Shown here: positions 28,494 through 41,300 of the stretch, one piece after another
Numbering within the stretch: position 1 is the stretch's first letter
Layout of the letters: each line of letters opens with the position of its first letter
NCBI GenBank assembly: GCA_019415335.1
Contig: DXKH01000082.1
Location: forward strand, 84,552 to 148,551
DNA length: 64,000 bases
Origin: Citrobacter sp.
Lineage (GTDB): Bacteria > Pseudomonadota > Gammaproteobacteria > Enterobacterales > Enterobacteriaceae
Direction: 5' to 3'
Made by a program: the position numbers and the translations under genes
Notes under the pieces: generated by a model
What the model saw: only the letters and a program-made list of their open reading frames with translations
Told to the model about the DNA's origin: nothing
Databases searched by the model: none

Positions 28494-29564
28494 ATGCGCG
28501 TTACCGATTTTTCCTTTGAATTACCCGAATCCCTGATTGCCCACTACCCACAGCCGGAGCGCAGTCGCTGCCGTTTGCTGTCGCTGGACGGGCCGACGGG
28601 CGCGCTGACGCACGGTACTTTCACCGATCTGCTCGATAAGCTTAACCCTGGCGATCTGCTGGTCTTTAATGATACCCGCGTGATCCCGGCGCGCCTGTTT
28701 GGGCGTAAAGCCAGCGGCGGCAAGATTGAAGTTCTCGTTGAACGCATGCTGGATGATAAACGCATCCTCGCACATATTCGCGCCTCCAAAGCGCCGAAAC
28801 CGGGCGCAGAATTGCTGCTCGGCGATGACGAAAGCATCAATGCGACGATGACGGCCCGCCATGGCGCGCTGTTTGAGGTCGAATTTAACGACGCGCGTCC
28901 GGTGTTGGATATTCTTAATGCTATTGGCCATATGCCGTTGCCGCCGTATATCGATCGTCCGGACGAAGACGCCGATCGTGAGCTTTACCAGACGGTGTAC
29001 AGCGAAAAGCCCGGTGCCGTTGCCGCGCCGACCGCGGGTCTGCACTTTGACGAACCGCTGCTGGAAAAACTGCGCGAGAAAGGTATTGAGATGGCGTTTG
29101 TGACGCTGCACGTCGGTGCGGGGACATTCCAGCCAGTGCGTGTCGATACCATTGAAGATCACATCATGCATTCAGAGTATGCGGAAGTCCCGCAAGAAGT
29201 GGTGGATGCGGTGCTGGCGGCGAAAGCGCGCGGTAACCGGGTGATTGCGGTGGGCACAACCTCGGTGCGTTCCCTGGAGAGCGCGGCGCAGGCGGCGCAG
29301 AACGCGCTCATTGAACCGTTCTTTGGCGACACACAAATCTTCATCTACCCAGGTTATCAATACAAAGTGATTGATGCGCTGGTGACCAATTTCCATTTGC
29401 CTGAATCGACATTGATTATGCTGGTCTCGGCGTTTGCCGGTTATCAGCATACGATGAACGCTTACAAGGCTGCGGTAGAACAAAATTATCGCTTTTTTAG
29501 CTACGGGGACGCGATGTTTATCACGTACAATCCGCAAGCTTTGAATGAACGCGTTGGGGAATAA
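28494..29564 (+). CDS. queA: QueA, tRNA preQ1 ribosyltransferase-isomerase
   Basis: Transfers and rearranges the ribosyl group of S-adenosylmethionine to make epoxyqueuosine in tRNA. The 356 residues equal the E. coli length, with family motifs [11 protein letters not shown] near 55, APTAGLHF near 180 and [10 protein letters not shown] near 205. First gene of the queA-tgt-yajC-secDF series. Start follows the family N-terminus [11 protein letters not shown]. Confidence 0.97.
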   Translation: MRVTDFSFELPESLIAHYPQPERSRCRLLSLDGPTGALTHGTFTDLLDKLNPGDLLVFNDTRVIPARLFGRKASGGKIEVLVERMLDDKRILAHIRASKAPKPGAELLLGDDESINATMTARHGALFEVEFNDARPVLDILNAIGHMPLPPYIDRPDEDADRELYQTVYSEKPGAVAAPTAGLHFDEPLLEKLREKGIEMAFVTLHVGAGTFQPVRVDTIEDHIMHSEYAEVPQEVVDAVLAAKARGNRVIAVGTTSVRSLESAAQAAQNALIEPFFGDTQIFIYPGYQYKVIDALVTNFHLPESTLIMLVSAFAGYQHTMNAYKAAVEQNYRFFSYGDAMFITYNPQALNERVGE

Positions 29565-29603
29565 ATCCGCGGCGCTGGTTTACACGTTGGACTGTTTTTC
29601 TGA

Positions 29604-30746
<1,143 letters not shown>

Positions 30747-30768
30747 TTTTAATAATGAGGGAATTTGA

Positions 30769-31101
30769 ATGAGCTTTTTTATTTCTGATGCGGTAGCGGC
30801 AACAGGTGCTCCGGCGCAGGGCAGCCCGATGTCTCTGATTCTGATGCTGGTGGTGTTTGGTCTGATTTTCTATTTCATGATCCTGCGTCCACAGCAGAAG
30901 CGTACTAAAGAGCATAAAAACCTGATGGCCTCCATCGCGAAAGGTGATGAAGTCCTGACTAACGGTGGTCTGGTAGGCCGAGTGACCAAAGTTGCAGAAT
31001 CTGGTTACATCGCTATCGCACTGAACGACACCACTGAAGTGGTTATCAAACGTGACTTCGTAGCTGCCGTTCTGCCGAAAGGCACCATGAAGGCGCTGTA
31101 A
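30769..31101 (+). CDS. yajC: YajC, Sec translocon accessory subunit
   Basis: 110-residue inner-membrane protein with one helix (about 21-39) and a basic cytoplasmic domain beginning RPQQKRTKEHK. It associates with SecDF-YidC and SecYEG. It lies 22 bp after tgt and 27 bp before secD. Confidence 0.97.
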   Translation: MSFFISDAVAATGAPAQGSPMSLILMLVVFGLIFYFMILRPQQKRTKEHKNLMASIAKGDEVLTNGGLVGRVTKVAESGYIAIALNDTTEVVIKRDFVAAVLPKGTMKAL

Positions 31102-31128
31102 TAGTAACTTTTCCCTAAGGGAACTGCC

Positions 31129-32976
31129 GTGTTAAACCGTTATCCTTTGTGGAAGTACATCATGCTGATCGTCGTTATTGTCGTCGGTCTGCTGTATGCG
31201 CTTCCCAACCTGTATGGTGAGGATCCGGCCGTTCAAATCACTGGCGCGCGCGGTGTCGCCGCCAGTGAGCAAACGCTGATCCAGGTCCAGAATACGTTAC
31301 AAAAAGAAAAAATTACCGCTAAGTCTGTGGCACTGGAAGAGGGCGCAATTCTTGCGCGCTTCGACACCACCGACACCCAACTGCGCGCACGTGAAGCGCT
31401 GGTGGACGTGCTGGGTGATAAATACGTCGTGGCGCTTAACCTTGCTCCGGCAACTCCGCGCTGGTTGGCGGCCATCAAAGCAGAACCGATGAAACTCGGT
31501 CTTGACCTGCGTGGCGGCGTTCACTTCCTGATGGAAGTGGATATGGATACCGCGCTGGGTAAACTGCAGGAACAAAATATCGATAGCCTGCGCAGCGATC
31601 TGCGTACAGAAGGCATCCCGTATACTACCGTTCGTAAAGAAGATAATTACGGCCTGAGCATCAACTTCCGCGATGCCGACGCACGTGATAAAGCGATTGC
31701 TTACCTCAGCAAGCGTCACCAGGATCTGGTGATCACAAATCAGGGCAGTAATGCGCTGCGTGCGGTGATGACCGATGCGCGTCTGAGCGAAGCGCGTGAA
31801 TATGCGGTACAACAGAACATCAACATCCTGCGTAACCGTGTGAACCAGTTGGGCGTTGCCGAACCGGTTGTACAACGCCAGGGTGCAGATCGTATCGTGG
31901 TCGAGCTGCCGGGTATTCAGGACACGGCACGTGCGAAAGAAATTCTTGGTGCAACCGCAACGCTGGAGTTCCGTCTGGTTAACTCTAACGTGGATCAGTC
32001 TGCGGCGGCTTCCGGTCGTGTGCCAGGTGATTCCGAAGTGAAGCAGATGCGCGAAGGTCAGCCTGTTGTGCTGTACAAACGCGTTATTCTGACCGGTGAC
32101 CATATCACTGACTCCACTTCCAGCCAGGACGAATACAACCAACCGCAGGTGAACATCTCGCTGGATAGCGCGGGTGGTAACATCATGTCTAACTTCACTA
32201 AGGACAACATCGGTAAACCGATGGCAACCCTGTTTGTGGAGTACAAAGACAGCGGTAAGAAAGATGCTAACGGCCGTGCGGTACTGGTGAAACAGGAAGA
32301 GGTGATTAACATCGCCAACATCCAGTCTCGTCTGGGCAATAGCTTCCGTATTACCGGGATCAACAACCCGAACGAAGCGCGTCAGCTCTCTCTGCTGCTG
32401 CGTGCCGGTGCGCTGATTGCGCCGATTCAGATTGTTGAAGAACGGACCATCGGTCCAACCCTGGGGATGCAGAACATTAAGCAGGGTCTGGAAGCGTGTC
32501 TGGCTGGTCTGGCCGTGTCTATCCTGTTCATGATTCTGTTCTACAAAAAATTTGGTCTGATTGCGACCAGCGCGTTGATTGCTAACCTGGTACTGATTGT
32601 CGGCATTATGTCGCTACTGCCGGGGGCAACGCTGAGTATGCCGGGGATTGCGGGGATCGTCTTAACCCTTGCCGTCGCCGTCGATGCGAACGTCCTGATC
32701 AACGAACGTATCAAAGAAGAGTTGAGTAACGGACGTTCGGTGCAGCAGGCGATCAACGAAGGGTATGCGGGCGCGTTCAGTTCCATTTTTGATGCGAACA
32801 TTACGACGCTGATTAAGGTCATTATCCTGTACGCCGTCGGCACCGGGGCAATTAAAGGGTTCGCGATTACTACCGGTATCGGTGTGGCGACGTCGATGTT
32901 TACCGCGATCGTCGGTACTCGTGCCATCGTAAACCTGTTGTATGGCGGCAAGCGCGTCAAAAAGCTGTCAATCTGA
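31129..32976 (+). CDS. secD: SecD, protein-export membrane subunit
   Basis: 615 residues from a GTG start. One N-terminal helix, the large periplasmic P1 domain, then five helices near the C-terminus. Markers are [15 protein letters not shown] near 125 and the [11 protein letters not shown] segment near 520. With SecF it uses the proton-motive force to help proteins leave the translocon. Confidence 0.97.
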   Translation: MLNRYPLWKYIMLIVVIVVGLLYALPNLYGEDPAVQITGARGVAASEQTLIQVQNTLQKEKITAKSVALEEGAILARFDTTDTQLRAREALVDVLGDKYVVALNLAPATPRWLAAIKAEPMKLGLDLRGGVHFLMEVDMDTALGKLQEQNIDSLRSDLRTEGIPYTTVRKEDNYGLSINFRDADARDKAIAYLSKRHQDLVITNQGSNALRAVMTDARLSEAREYAVQQNINILRNRVNQLGVAEPVVQRQGADRIVVELPGIQDTARAKEILGATATLEFRLVNSNVDQSAAASGRVPGDSEVKQMREGQPVVLYKRVILTGDHITDSTSSQDEYNQPQVNISLDSAGGNIMSNFTKDNIGKPMATLFVEYKDSGKKDANGRAVLVKQEEVINIANIQSRLGNSFRITGINNPNEARQLSLLLRAGALIAPIQIVEERTIGPTLGMQNIKQGLEACLAGLAVSILFMILFYKKFGLIATSALIANLVLIVGIMSLLPGATLSMPGIAGIVLTLAVAVDANVLINERIKEELSNGRSVQQAINEGYAGAFSSIFDANITTLIKVIILYAVGTGAIKGFAITTGIGVATSMFTAIVGTRAIVNLLYGGKRVKKLSI

Positions 32977-32986
32977 GGAGTGCGAA

Positions 32987-33958
32987 GTGGCACAGGAATA
33001 TACTGTTGAACAATTGAACCACGGCCGTAAAGTCATCGACTTTATGCGCTGGGACTACTGGGCTTTCGGCATCTCAGGCCTGCTGCTGGTGTTGGCCATC
33101 ATTGTGATGGGCGTGCGCGGCTTTAACTGGGGTCTCGATTTCACCGGTGGTACGGTGATTGAAATCACGCTGGAAAAACCGGCTGAGATGGACGTGATGC
33201 GCGACGCGCTGGAAAAAGCGGGCTTTGTTGATCCGCTTTTACAGAATTTCGGCAGCAGCCACGACATCATGGTTCGTATGCCACCTACCGAAGGGGCAAA
33301 TGGCGGTCAGGTGCTGGGCAGCAAAGTGTTGAGTGTGATTAACGAATCCACCAACCAGAACGCAGCGGTGAAACGCATTGAGTTCGTCGGACCGAGTGTG
33401 GGTGCCGACCTGGCGCAAACCGGTGCGATGGCGCTGCTGGCAGCGTTGATCTCTATCCTGGTCTACGTCGGTATCCGTTTTGAATGGCGACTGGCGGCAG
33501 GCGTGGTTATCGCGCTGGCGCACGACGTCATCATTACACTGGGGATCCTGTCGTTATTCCATATTGAGATCGACCTGACCATCGTGGCATCGCTGATGTC
33601 GGTTATCGGTTACTCACTTAACGACAGCATCGTGGTTTCTGACCGTATTCGTGAAAACTTCCGCAAAATTCGTCGCGGGACGCCTTACGAAATCTTTAAC
33701 GTGTCACTGACCCAGACGCTGCACCGTACGTTGATTACCTCCGGTACGACGTTAATGGTTATCCTGATGTTGTTCCTGTTCGGTGGTCCGGTGCTGGAAG
33801 GCTTCTCGCTGACTATGCTTATCGGTGTGTCCATCGGTACGGCATCATCCATTTACGTAGCCTCGGCGCTGGCGCTGAAGCTCGGCATGAAGCGTGAGCA
33901 CATGCTGCAGCAGAAAGTTGAGAAAGAAGGGGCGGATCAGCCGTCTATTCTGCCGTAA
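32987..33958 (+). CDS. secF: SecF, protein-export membrane subunit
   Basis: 323 residues, starting at GTG (read [10 protein letters not shown]) behind GAGG. The frame is open for 15 codons upstream inside secD, which do not belong to SecF. Six helices with the periplasmic loop after the first, [12 protein letters not shown] near 45 and [14 protein letters not shown] near 225. Ten bases after secD. Confidence 0.96.
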   Translation: MAQEYTVEQLNHGRKVIDFMRWDYWAFGISGLLLVLAIIVMGVRGFNWGLDFTGGTVIEITLEKPAEMDVMRDALEKAGFVDPLLQNFGSSHDIMVRMPPTEGANGGQVLGSKVLSVINESTNQNAAVKRIEFVGPSVGADLAQTGAMALLAALISILVYVGIRFEWRLAAGVVIALAHDVIITLGILSLFHIEIDLTIVASLMSVIGYSLNDSIVVSDRIRENFRKIRRGTPYEIFNVSLTQTLHRTLITSGTTLMVILMLFLFGGPVLEGFSLTMLIGVSIGTASSIYVASALALKLGMKREHMLQQKVEKEGADQPSILP

Positions 33959-33979
33959 TCCAACGTTCAACCTACGCAT

Positions 33980-34012
33980 AAAATCCCGGTCACTCGATCG
34001 GGATTTTTCTTT
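33980..34012 (+). terminator. secDF terminator
   Basis: Stem AAATCCCG with CGGGATTT (8 bp), followed by TTCTTTTC, 22 bp after the secF stop. Confidence 0.8.
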
Positions 34013-34110
34013 TCTGGTTTTCTCTTGTCCCGCAAACCCTACTGACACTATGCTGTCAGGAGCCCTGTTTTATCCTCTTCCTGAACTTACCCACACAGGC
34101 AGGAGGAACG

Positions 34111-34476
34111 ATGAAAAGCATTATCAATTGGTTTGAAATTCCCGTTACGGATATGGAGCGCGCGATTGCGTTTTATGAGCCGGTCATGGGACTGTCGCTG
34201 CGTCGTGAAAAAATGGACTTCGCCGATCTGGCGGTTTTCCCGTATGACGATCCGGCCACCGGCGGTGCACTGGCCAGGTTTGACGGCATCGCGCCTTCAT
34301 TACAGGGCTCTATTATTTATCTGCATACGGACGATCTCGGCGCCACGCTGAATCGCGTCGCCAGTGCTGGTGGCAACTGCGTTTTTGGTCCGCTCGATCT
34401 CGGTAAAGAGATTGGTACCATTGCGCTGTTTACCGACAGCGAAGGCAACCGTGTGGGTTTACATCAACCGGCTTAA
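34111..34476 (+). CDS. VOC/glyoxalase-fold protein
   Basis: 121 residues of the vicinal oxygen chelate fold: INWFEIPVTDMERAIAFYEPVMG at the N-terminus and GTIALFTDSEGNRVGLHQP at the C-terminus, with the metal-type Glu/His largely replaced. It begins behind AGGAGG and ends 15 bp before the WYL regulator, so both are probably one unit. E. coli K-12 has yajD at this place instead. Substrate unknown; it may be a small-molecule-binding or resistance protein. Confidence 0.75.
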   Translation: MKSIINWFEIPVTDMERAIAFYEPVMGLSLRREKMDFADLAVFPYDDPATGGALARFDGIAPSLQGSIIYLHTDDLGATLNRVASAGGNCVFGPLDLGKEIGTIALFTDSEGNRVGLHQPA

Positions 34477-34491
34477 TCACAGAGAGCAACC

Positions 34492-35184
34492 ATGACCCGT
34501 CGCGCTGACCGTTTGTTCCAGATAGTCCAGATCCTGCGTGGCAGGCGGCTGACAACGGCAGCGCTGCTGGCGGAGCGGCTTGAGGTGTCAGAGCGGACGA
34601 TCTATCGCGATATCCGTGATCTCTCGCTCTCCGGCGTGCCGGTCGAAGGGGAGGCGGGAAGCGGCTATCGTTTGATGGCGGGGGTTGATCTCCCGCCGTT
34701 GATGCTGACGCACCGGGAATCGGAAGCGCTGATTGCCGCTATTCGTCTGCTGCACACCTGGGGCGGTGATTTGCTTTCCAGGGAGCTGGAGTCGGCGCAG
34801 GAAAAGGTGTTGGCGATATTACCGGAAGAAAGCCGGCGCAAAGCCGAGCAGGCGCGTATCTTCGCGCCAGATTTTGGCAGACAACACCATTCACGCAGCG
34901 CGTTCGATGTGATCCACCGGGCAGTGACTATCCAGCAGGTGCTGGCGCTGCATTACCGCGACGAGGCGGGACAGCTTTCCTGGCGGGACGTGCAGCCATT
35001 AGGGATCTTCTTCGAAGGCGAGTTCTGGCTGCTGGTGGCCTGGTGCGAGCGACGCGAAGACTACCGCTGTTTTCGTGTCGATCGCTGTTTAAGCATCACA
35101 CCGCTCGACAGACGATTTTGCGAGTGCGCCGATCGATCGCTGAGTGATTTTTTACGTAAGATCCGCGACGAAACGCACGCATAA
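34492..35184 (+). CDS. HTH/WYL-domain transcriptional regulator (YafY-like)
   Basis: 230 residues. A DeoR-like winged HTH lies at 1-58 (RADRLFQIVQILRGRRLTTA, then SERTIYRDIRDLSLSGVPV). The WYL-type ligand domain spans about 130-215, with the tail FRVDRCLSITPLDRRF. WYL regulators bind nucleotides or nucleic acid and often act as stress or local regulators. Pairing with the VOC gene suggests autoregulation of that small unit. No operator could be assigned. Confidence 0.82.
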   Translation: MTRRADRLFQIVQILRGRRLTTAALLAERLEVSERTIYRDIRDLSLSGVPVEGEAGSGYRLMAGVDLPPLMLTHRESEALIAAIRLLHTWGGDLLSRELESAQEKVLAILPEESRRKAEQARIFAPDFGRQHHSRSAFDVIHRAVTIQQVLALHYRDEAGQLSWRDVQPLGIFFEGEFWLLVAWCERREDYRCFRVDRCLSITPLDRRFCECADRSLSDFLRKIRDETHA

Positions 35185-35214
35185 AAAAGCCAGCTCTCAG
35201 GCTGGCTTTTGCAG
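35183..35214. terminator. Bidirectional terminator between the WYL gene and tsx
   Basis: AAAAGCCAGC pairs with GCTGGCTTTT (10 bp, loop of six). The tsx side has TTTTTTAT and is the stronger direction. Confidence 0.88.
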
Positions 35215-35227
35215 GAAAAGGACGTTA

Positions 35228-36112
35228 TCAGAAGTTGTAACCCACAACCAGGTAACCACCCCAACCGGTAGATTTGACGTTGAAATTGCCTTTACCGAAG
35301 TTCAGCTCAGCGTCGTCGTTCCACTGACCCCCGTTGTGCCAGTAACGTGCCACGACCGAGTAGTGCCAGTGGTCGTAGTTCAGCGCCAGAATATGGCTGG
35401 AGGCGATGGAGTCGTTGGTACGCGCTTTGTTGCCGTTCAGATCGGAGAAGTCGTTGTCGCCCAGATCGGAACCCCAGTCAAAGTTGGTGAAGCCGATGTA
35501 GCTCAGGTTACCGCCCCACAGTTGGGTAATCGGCACAAAGTATTTCACTTTGAAACGGTAGCCATCCCACTCGTTTTCGTTTGCTGCACCGTAGTTCTGC
35601 CACTGGTACTTGGCGTACACGTTCAGAGACAGGCTCATCGGCAGGCCAGTATCAATATCCGTACCCAGACCCATATACCAGGTGCTCTGACGGCCATCTT
35701 TGTTACGACCCATGTCGTAGATGTAGTTATTGGCGAAGTACCACTCTTTAAACGGACCGAAGCTCAGGTCAGTGCCGGTCAGTTTGTCGATGGAGAAACG
35801 CGGTTCGATTTCCATAAACAGCGGAGAACCGTGGTTCCAGATCCCTTTCGCGTCGGTGTTACCACCGAAGAATACTGGCGCATCCATGTAACCATAGAAA
35901 TCAAACCAGTCTTTCTTCGCGAAAGCTTCATATTCCAGATAGGTATCGTTACGGAGCTGTGGTCCGAAACGGGTGTGGTAGCTGCCAACGACGTTGACGC
36001 TCTGATGCCACCAGTCGGAAAGGTACTGTGGTTTGTCATTTTCCGCAGCGTTGACGGTGAATGACGAGGAGAGCGCGAGCACGGCACCGGCTGCAAGTAA
36101 TGTTTTTTTCAT
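35228..36112 (-). CDS. tsx: Tsx, outer-membrane nucleoside channel
   Basis: 12-stranded beta barrel for nucleosides and deoxynucleosides. The 294 residues have a signal peptide ([20 protein letters not shown], cleavage near A22) and a mature protein rich in aromatic residues and ending in Phe (VVGYNF), as outer-membrane proteins do. The ATG at 36112 is the E. coli start; 35 upstream codons are open by chance. Confidence 0.97.
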   Translation of the reverse strand: MKKTLLAAGAVLALSSSFTVNAAENDKPQYLSDWWHQSVNVVGSYHTRFGPQLRNDTYLEYEAFAKKDWFDFYGYMDAPVFFGGNTDAKGIWNHGSPLFMEIEPRFSIDKLTGTDLSFGPFKEWYFANNYIYDMGRNKDGRQSTWYMGLGTDIDTGLPMSLSLNVYAKYQWQNYGAANENEWDGYRFKVKYFVPITQLWGGNLSYIGFTNFDWGSDLGDNDFSDLNGNKARTNDSIASSHILALNYDHWHYSVVARYWHNGGQWNDDAELNFGKGNFNVKSTGWGGYLVVGYNF

Positions 36113-36196
36113 ATTGTATGCCACTGTTTGAAATCCCTGACGGGAGTGAAAAAGGCGCAAATAGCGTTTCTGAATATTTCGTGTTTCTGGGAGCCT

Positions 36197-36238
36197 ATTA
36201 TAGAAATCATTGCTCACAAAAATATGTCTTGTTTCACA
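36197..36238 (-). promoter_or_regulatory. tsx promoter region
   Basis: On the minus strand a perfect TATAAT lies at 36202-36197. Two TGTGA half-sites stand upstream at 36218-36214 and 36238-36234. In E. coli tsx is controlled by CRP, CytR and DeoR, and these half-sites would fit CRP. The CytR part is not resolvable by eye. The remaining gap to yajI (to 36410) has no gene. Confidence 0.55.
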
Positions 36239-36410
36239 GTTCTATCATTTACGTAATCGATTGCGTTCACGTTTGCGTACTTTAGCGCGGCGATTGTACT
36301 GACTTTCATGCCAATTGCCAACGCTGACAAAAATTGACGTGGATGTCAGAGGAGTCACAAAAGGTAGGGGATGGATGTTGCGGAACGCACAAAACGTTCC
36401 GCCGGGAGGT

Positions 36411-36950
36411 TTATTGCGTAACAGGCTGGATGTCGTGAATACGGACAAATCCTAACTGGTCGGGGGTAATGTCATTCAACTGCAGCGGGATGTCCACATC
36501 GCTTGGTGCCAGCACGCTGGCCGGGGCATTGATCAGCTGATTTTGCACATTCACTTCCTGATAATTGTCAGTTGTTCCCTGAATTTGCCCATATTCAACG
36601 GTGCCGCTAAACGCCGGCAGCGGATCGTTGGACTCCCCTTGAATACGCAGTGTCACCCGGGTGCCAGCCGCGTTTGGCGCAATGTTGATAAGCGACATGC
36701 GCAGGGTACCTACCTGACTGTTCAGACGTGCCGGCGTATTGGAACCTGGCAGCAGGTAAACGCCGCGGGTTGATTTGACGTTCAAACTGTTTTGCTGGGT
36801 AATCTTCACGGTTTCCTGATTAAGCTGGTTCATCTCTTTATTGAGCGTTGAAACGCTCTGATGCATCTGGCGCACTTCGCTTTGCTGTGCGCAGGCACTG
36901 AGACTAAAGAGACTTCCCACCAGGAGAATTCTTAGGTAACGTCTTGTCAT
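36411..36950 (-). CDS. yajI: YajI, predicted lipoprotein (DUF3251)
   Basis: 179 residues with a lipoprotein signal ending LFSLSAC (lipid on C19). A short heptad-like region (about 25-52) leads to a beta-rich domain. Length and sequence match the E. coli protein, whose function is unknown. Divergent from nrdR. Confidence 0.93.
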   Translation of the reverse strand: MTRRYLRILLVGSLFSLSACAQQSEVRQMHQSVSTLNKEMNQLNQETVKITQQNSLNVKSTRGVYLLPGSNTPARLNSQVGTLRMSLINIAPNAAGTRVTLRIQGESNDPLPAFSGTVEYGQIQGTTDNYQEVNVQNQLINAPASVLAPSDVDIPLQLNDITPDQLGFVRIHDIQPVTQ

Positions 36951-37066
36951 CTCTCTTATTTCCTGAATTATCGCGATAACCTAATGGTAGATCGTAAAAT
37001 GCGCAAAGACATCGATCCATTGTCTCAAAAGCGTTGCGCCTTTGTTGTCACGTCAGTTCAGGTTAA

Positions 37067-37552
<486 letters not shown>

Positions 37553-37555
37553 GCC

Positions 37556-38659
37556 ATGCAGGATGAGTTATACATGGCGCGAGCGCTGAAGTTGGCGCAG
37601 CGCGGGCGGTTTACCACCCATCCCAACCCTAACGTCGGCTGCGTGATCGTCAACGATGGCGAGATTGTCGGCGAAGGCTACCATCACCGTGCCGGCGAAC
37701 CGCATGCGGAAGTGCATGCCCTGCGCATGGCCGGCGAAAAGGCCAAAGGGGCCACCGCGTACGTTACGCTTGAACCGTGCAGCCATCATGGCCGCACGCC
37801 GCCGTGCTGCGATGCGCTGATTGCCGCTGGCGTTTCTCGCGTAGTGGCGGCGATGCAGGATCCCAACCCGCAAGTGGCGGGACGTGGGTTATATCGCCTG
37901 CAACAGGCGGGTATCAACGTCAGCCACGGGCTGATGATGAGCGAAGTCGAAGCGCTGAATAAAGGTTTCCTCAAACGGATGCGCACCGGGTTTCCGTATG
38001 TGCAACTGAAACTCGGCGCCTCGCTGGACGGTCGCACGGCGATGGCCAGCGGCGAAAGCCAGTGGATCACCTCACCAGAGGCGCGACGCGATGTTCAGCG
38101 TCAGCGGGCGCAAAGCCACGCCATTTTAACCAGCAGTGCGACGGTGCTGGCGGACGACCCGCAGCTCACCGTGCGCTGGGAGGAACTGGGCGAGGCGACG
38201 CAGGCGGTTTATCCGCAGGATGCCGTGCGCCAGCCGGTGCGGATTGTCATCGACAGTCAGAACCGTGTGACGCCTGAACATCGTCTGGTGCAGCAGCCTG
38301 GGGAAACCTGGATTGCGCGCACAAAAGAAGACGCGCGCGTCTGGCCCGATTCGGTCCGCACGATTGCGGTGCCGGAACATAACGGTCATCTGGATCTGGT
38401 GGTGCTGATGATGCTGCTGGGCAAACAGCAGATTAACAGTCTGTGGGTGGAAGCCGGACCGACGCTTGCCGGCGCGCTGTTACAGGCGGGCGTGGTTGAC
38501 GAGCTTATCGTTTATCTTGCGCCTAAACTGTTAGGTAGTGATGCCAGGGGATTATGTGTGTTGCCAGAGCTTGAGAAACTGGCTGATGCCCCCCATTTCA
38601 AATTCAATGAGATACGCCAGGTGGGCCCGGACGTTTGCCTGCATTTAACCCCTGCGTGA
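37556..38659 (+). CDS. ribD: RibD, riboflavin deaminase/reductase
   Basis: Two-domain enzyme of riboflavin synthesis, 367 residues. The N-terminal deaminase shows HAEVHAL and the zinc motif PCSHHGRTPPC. The C-terminal reductase (about 147 onward) binds NADPH. It is coupled to nrdR upstream and followed by ribE and nusB. Confidence 0.97.
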   Translation: MQDELYMARALKLAQRGRFTTHPNPNVGCVIVNDGEIVGEGYHHRAGEPHAEVHALRMAGEKAKGATAYVTLEPCSHHGRTPPCCDALIAAGVSRVVAAMQDPNPQVAGRGLYRLQQAGINVSHGLMMSEVEALNKGFLKRMRTGFPYVQLKLGASLDGRTAMASGESQWITSPEARRDVQRQRAQSHAILTSSATVLADDPQLTVRWEELGEATQAVYPQDAVRQPVRIVIDSQNRVTPEHRLVQQPGETWIARTKEDARVWPDSVRTIAVPEHNGHLDLVVLMMLLGKQQINSLWVEAGPTLAGALLQAGVVDELIVYLAPKLLGSDARGLCVLPELEKLADAPHFKFNEIRQVGPDVCLHLTPA

Positions 38660-38746
38660 GGCTTTCGAATAATAGGAAGCAGCGCACAGAATATTATGAT
38701 AAAATCCGCCCCCCTTACGGGGCCATATCGAACCCGAAGGAAGAAT

Positions 38747-39217
38747 ATGAACATTATTGAAGCTAACGTTGCTACTCCGGACGCTCGCGTCGCCATCACC
38801 ATTGCGCGTTTCAACAACTTTATCAACGACAGCCTGCTGGAAGGTGCGATTGACGCCCTGAAACGCATTGGTCAGGTCAAAGATGAAAACATTACCGTCG
38901 TTTGGGTTCCGGGTGCCTACGAACTGCCGCTGGCAGCAGGCGCACTGGCGAAAACCGGTAAATATGACGCGGTGATTGCGCTGGGTACGGTTATTCGTGG
39001 CGGCACAGCTCACTTCGAATATGTCGCTGGCGGTGCAAGCAACGGCCTGGCGCATGTCGCTCAGGACAGCGAAATTCCGGTCGCCTTTGGCGTACTGACC
39101 ACCGAAAGCATTGAACAAGCTATCGAACGTGCTGGCACCAAAGCTGGCAACAAAGGCGCGGAAGCTGCACTGACCGCGCTTGAAATGATTAATGTATTGA
39201 AAGCCATCAAGGCCTGA
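38747..39217 (+). CDS. ribE: 6,7-dimethyl-8-ribityllumazine synthase
   Basis: Condenses the RibD-pathway amine with dihydroxybutanone phosphate. 156 residues (RibE in E. coli, RibH elsewhere) with [24 protein letters not shown] and [12 protein letters not shown], the last holding the catalytic His. The start is the ATG at 38747 behind AAGGAAG; 17 open codons upstream are not part of the family. Confidence 0.97.
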
Positions 39218-39236
39218 TTTTTGTAAGGGGAAATCC

Positions 39237-39656
39237 GTGAAACCTGCTGCTCGTCGCCGCGCTCGTGAGTGTGCCGTTCAGGCGCTCTACTCCTGGCAGT
39301 TGTCCCAGAACGACATCGCTGATGTTGAATACCAGTTCCTGGCAGAACAGGACGTGAAAGATGTTGACGTCATGTACTTCCGTGAACTGCTGTCCGGGGT
39401 GGCGACTAACAGCGCGTACCTGGATGGTCTGATGAAGCCTTACCTGTCTCGTCTGTTGGAAGAGCTGGGTCAGGTGGAAAAAGCCGTACTGCGTATTGCG
39501 CTGTTCGAGCTGTCTAAACGCAGTGATGTGCCATACAAAGTGGCCATCAACGAAGCCATCGAACTGGCGAAAACGTTCGGTGCAGAAGACAGCCACAAGT
39601 TCGTCAATGGCGTTCTGGATAAAGCAGCGCCTGCGATTCGCCCCAACAAAAAGTAA
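39237..39656 (+). CDS. nusB: NusB, antitermination factor
   Basis: 139-residue all-helical RNA-binding protein that with NusE binds boxA of rRNA operons. GTG start behind AAGGGG. Begins [20 protein letters not shown] as in E. coli. 19 bp after ribE. Confidence 0.97.
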   Translation: MKPAARRRARECAVQALYSWQLSQNDIADVEYQFLAEQDVKDVDVMYFRELLSGVATNSAYLDGLMKPYLSRLLEELGQVEKAVLRIALFELSKRSDVPYKVAINEAIELAKTFGAEDSHKFVNGVLDKAAPAIRPNKK

Positions 39657-39733
39657 TCTCCAGGCCGTCAGTGAAGTGGACTCGATTCCTCTTCCCTGGC
39701 GGCTTTTTCATTTTTTCTGCTGAGGCATAACGT

Positions 39734-40711
39734 ATGGCATGCGGCGAGTTTTCCCTGATTGCCCGTTATTTTGACCGTGTCAGAAGCTCTCGTCTTGACG
39801 TTGAAACCGGCATTGGTGACGACTGTGCACTTCTGAACATCCCCGACAAACAGACGCTGGCGATCAGCACCGATACGCTGGTGGCGGGCAACCACTTCCT
39901 GACCGACATTGATCCTGCCGATCTGGCGTACAAAGCGCTGGCGGTGAACTTAAGCGATCTGGCGGCGATGGGGGCCGATCCGGCGTGGCTGACGCTGGCG
40001 ATAACCCTGCCTGAGGTGGACGAACCCTGGCTGGAAGCCTTTAGCGACAGTCTGTTTGATCTCCTGAATTACTACGATATGCAACTGATTGGCGGTGACA
40101 CCACGCGGGGTCCACTGTCGATGACGTTGGGTATCCACGGCTTTGTTCCCGCCGGGCGCGCCCTGAAACGCGCCGGGGCGAAACCTGGCGACTGGATCTA
40201 CGTGACCGGCACGCCGGGCGACAGCGCCGCAGGTCTGGCGATTTTGCAGAATCAGTTGCAGGTTGCCGATGAAGGCGACCGCGAATATCTGCTCAAACGC
40301 CACCTGCGTCCGACGCCGCGTATTTTGCAGGGTCAGGCACTGCGCGATCTGGCCAGTGCGGCGATTGATCTCTCTGACGGGCTGATTTCCGATCTTGGAC
40401 ATATTGTGAAGGCCAGCGCCTGCGGTGCGCGCGTCGATCTCGATGCGCTACCGTGGTCAGACGCGATGACGCGTCGCGTCGAACCTGAACAGGCGCTGCG
40501 CTGGGCGCTGTCCGGTGGTGAAGACTATGAGTTATGCTTTACGGTACCGGAACTGAACCGCGGCGCGCTGGAGGTGGCTATGGGCCAGCTTGGCGTTGCC
40601 TTTACCTGCATTGGGCAGATGAGCGCCGATGTGGAAGGGATTCACTTCATGCGTAACGGAACGCCTGTCACTTTTGACTGGAAAGGATATGACCATTTTG
40701 CCACGCCATAA
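39734..40711 (+). CDS. thiL: Thiamine-monophosphate kinase ThiL
   Basis: Makes thiamine diphosphate from thiamine phosphate. 325 residues of the AIR-synthase-like fold, with GIGDDCAL near 28, [10 protein letters not shown] near 74 and [10 protein letters not shown] near 212 holding the metal-binding Asp residues. It overlaps pgpA by 23 bp. Confidence 0.97.
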   Translation: MACGEFSLIARYFDRVRSSRLDVETGIGDDCALLNIPDKQTLAISTDTLVAGNHFLTDIDPADLAYKALAVNLSDLAAMGADPAWLTLAITLPEVDEPWLEAFSDSLFDLLNYYDMQLIGGDTTRGPLSMTLGIHGFVPAGRALKRAGAKPGDWIYVTGTPGDSAAGLAILQNQLQVADEGDREYLLKRHLRPTPRILQGQALRDLASAAIDLSDGLISDLGHIVKASACGARVDLDALPWSDAMTRRVEPEQALRWALSGGEDYELCFTVPELNRGALEVAMGQLGVAFTCIGQMSADVEGIHFMRNGTPVTFDWKGYDHFATP

Positions 40712-41204
40712 AGATGTCGCCAAAAGCCGCCTGAACCTGCTTAATCCGTGGCACCTACTGGCTACCGGATTTGGCAGCGGCCTCAGCCCGATTATTCCGG
40801 GTACGATGGGATCGCTGGCGGCGATCCCTTTCTGGTATCTGATGACCTTTCTGCCGTGGCAGCTCTATTCGCTGGTGGTGATGCTAGGGATCTGTATCGG
40901 CGTCTATCTTTGCCATCAGACGGCAAAAGATATGGGCGTGCACGATCACGGCAGCATCGTCTGGGATGAGTTCATCGGAATGTGGATCACGCTAATGGCG
41001 TTGCCGACCCACGACTGGCAGTGGGTCGCTGCCGGGTTTGTGATTTTCCGTATTCTCGATATGTGGAAGCCGTGGCCGATCCGTTGGTTCGATCGTAATG
41101 TGCATGGCGGGATGGGGATCATGGTGGACGACATTGTCGCCGGAGTGATTTCCGCCGGGATCCTCTATTTCATCGGCCATCACTGGCCGATTGGCGTGAT
41201 TTAA
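40689..41204 (+). CDS. pgpA: Phosphatidylglycerophosphatase A
   Basis: Removes phosphate from phosphatidylglycerophosphate in the inner membrane. 171 residues, family opening near 25 [13 protein letters not shown] and acidic residues in [11 protein letters not shown]. The ATG at 40689 lies inside the end of thiL (23-bp overlap); this start, not the earlier in-frame ATG at 40629, gives the E. coli N-terminus. Confidence 0.95.
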   Translation: MTILPRHKDVAKSRLNLLNPWHLLATGFGSGLSPIIPGTMGSLAAIPFWYLMTFLPWQLYSLVVMLGICIGVYLCHQTAKDMGVHDHGSIVWDEFIGMWITLMALPTHDWQWVAAGFVIFRILDMWKPWPIRWFDRNVHGGMGIMVDDIVAGVISAGILYFIGHHWPIGVI

Positions 41205-41215
41205 CGCGCGGCGAT

Positions 41216-41294
41216 TTGCCGGATGGCGGCGTAACTGTCTTTTCCGGCCTGGGAAGGTGCGCGTAGGCCCGATAAGCGAAGCGCCATCGGGCAC
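41216..41294. repeat. REP/BIME-like element between convergent pgpA and yajO
   Basis: Two facing REP-type units: GCCGGATGGCGGC with TTTTCCGGCCT, and TAGGCCCGATAAGCGAAGCG with GCCATCGGGC. Confidence 0.75.
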
Positions 41295-41300
41295 ATTTCC

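Noticed and set aside
39657..39733. nusB terminator
   Set aside because: GC-rich pieces and a T-rich end are present, but only four to five bases pair and the loop would be over 30 bases.
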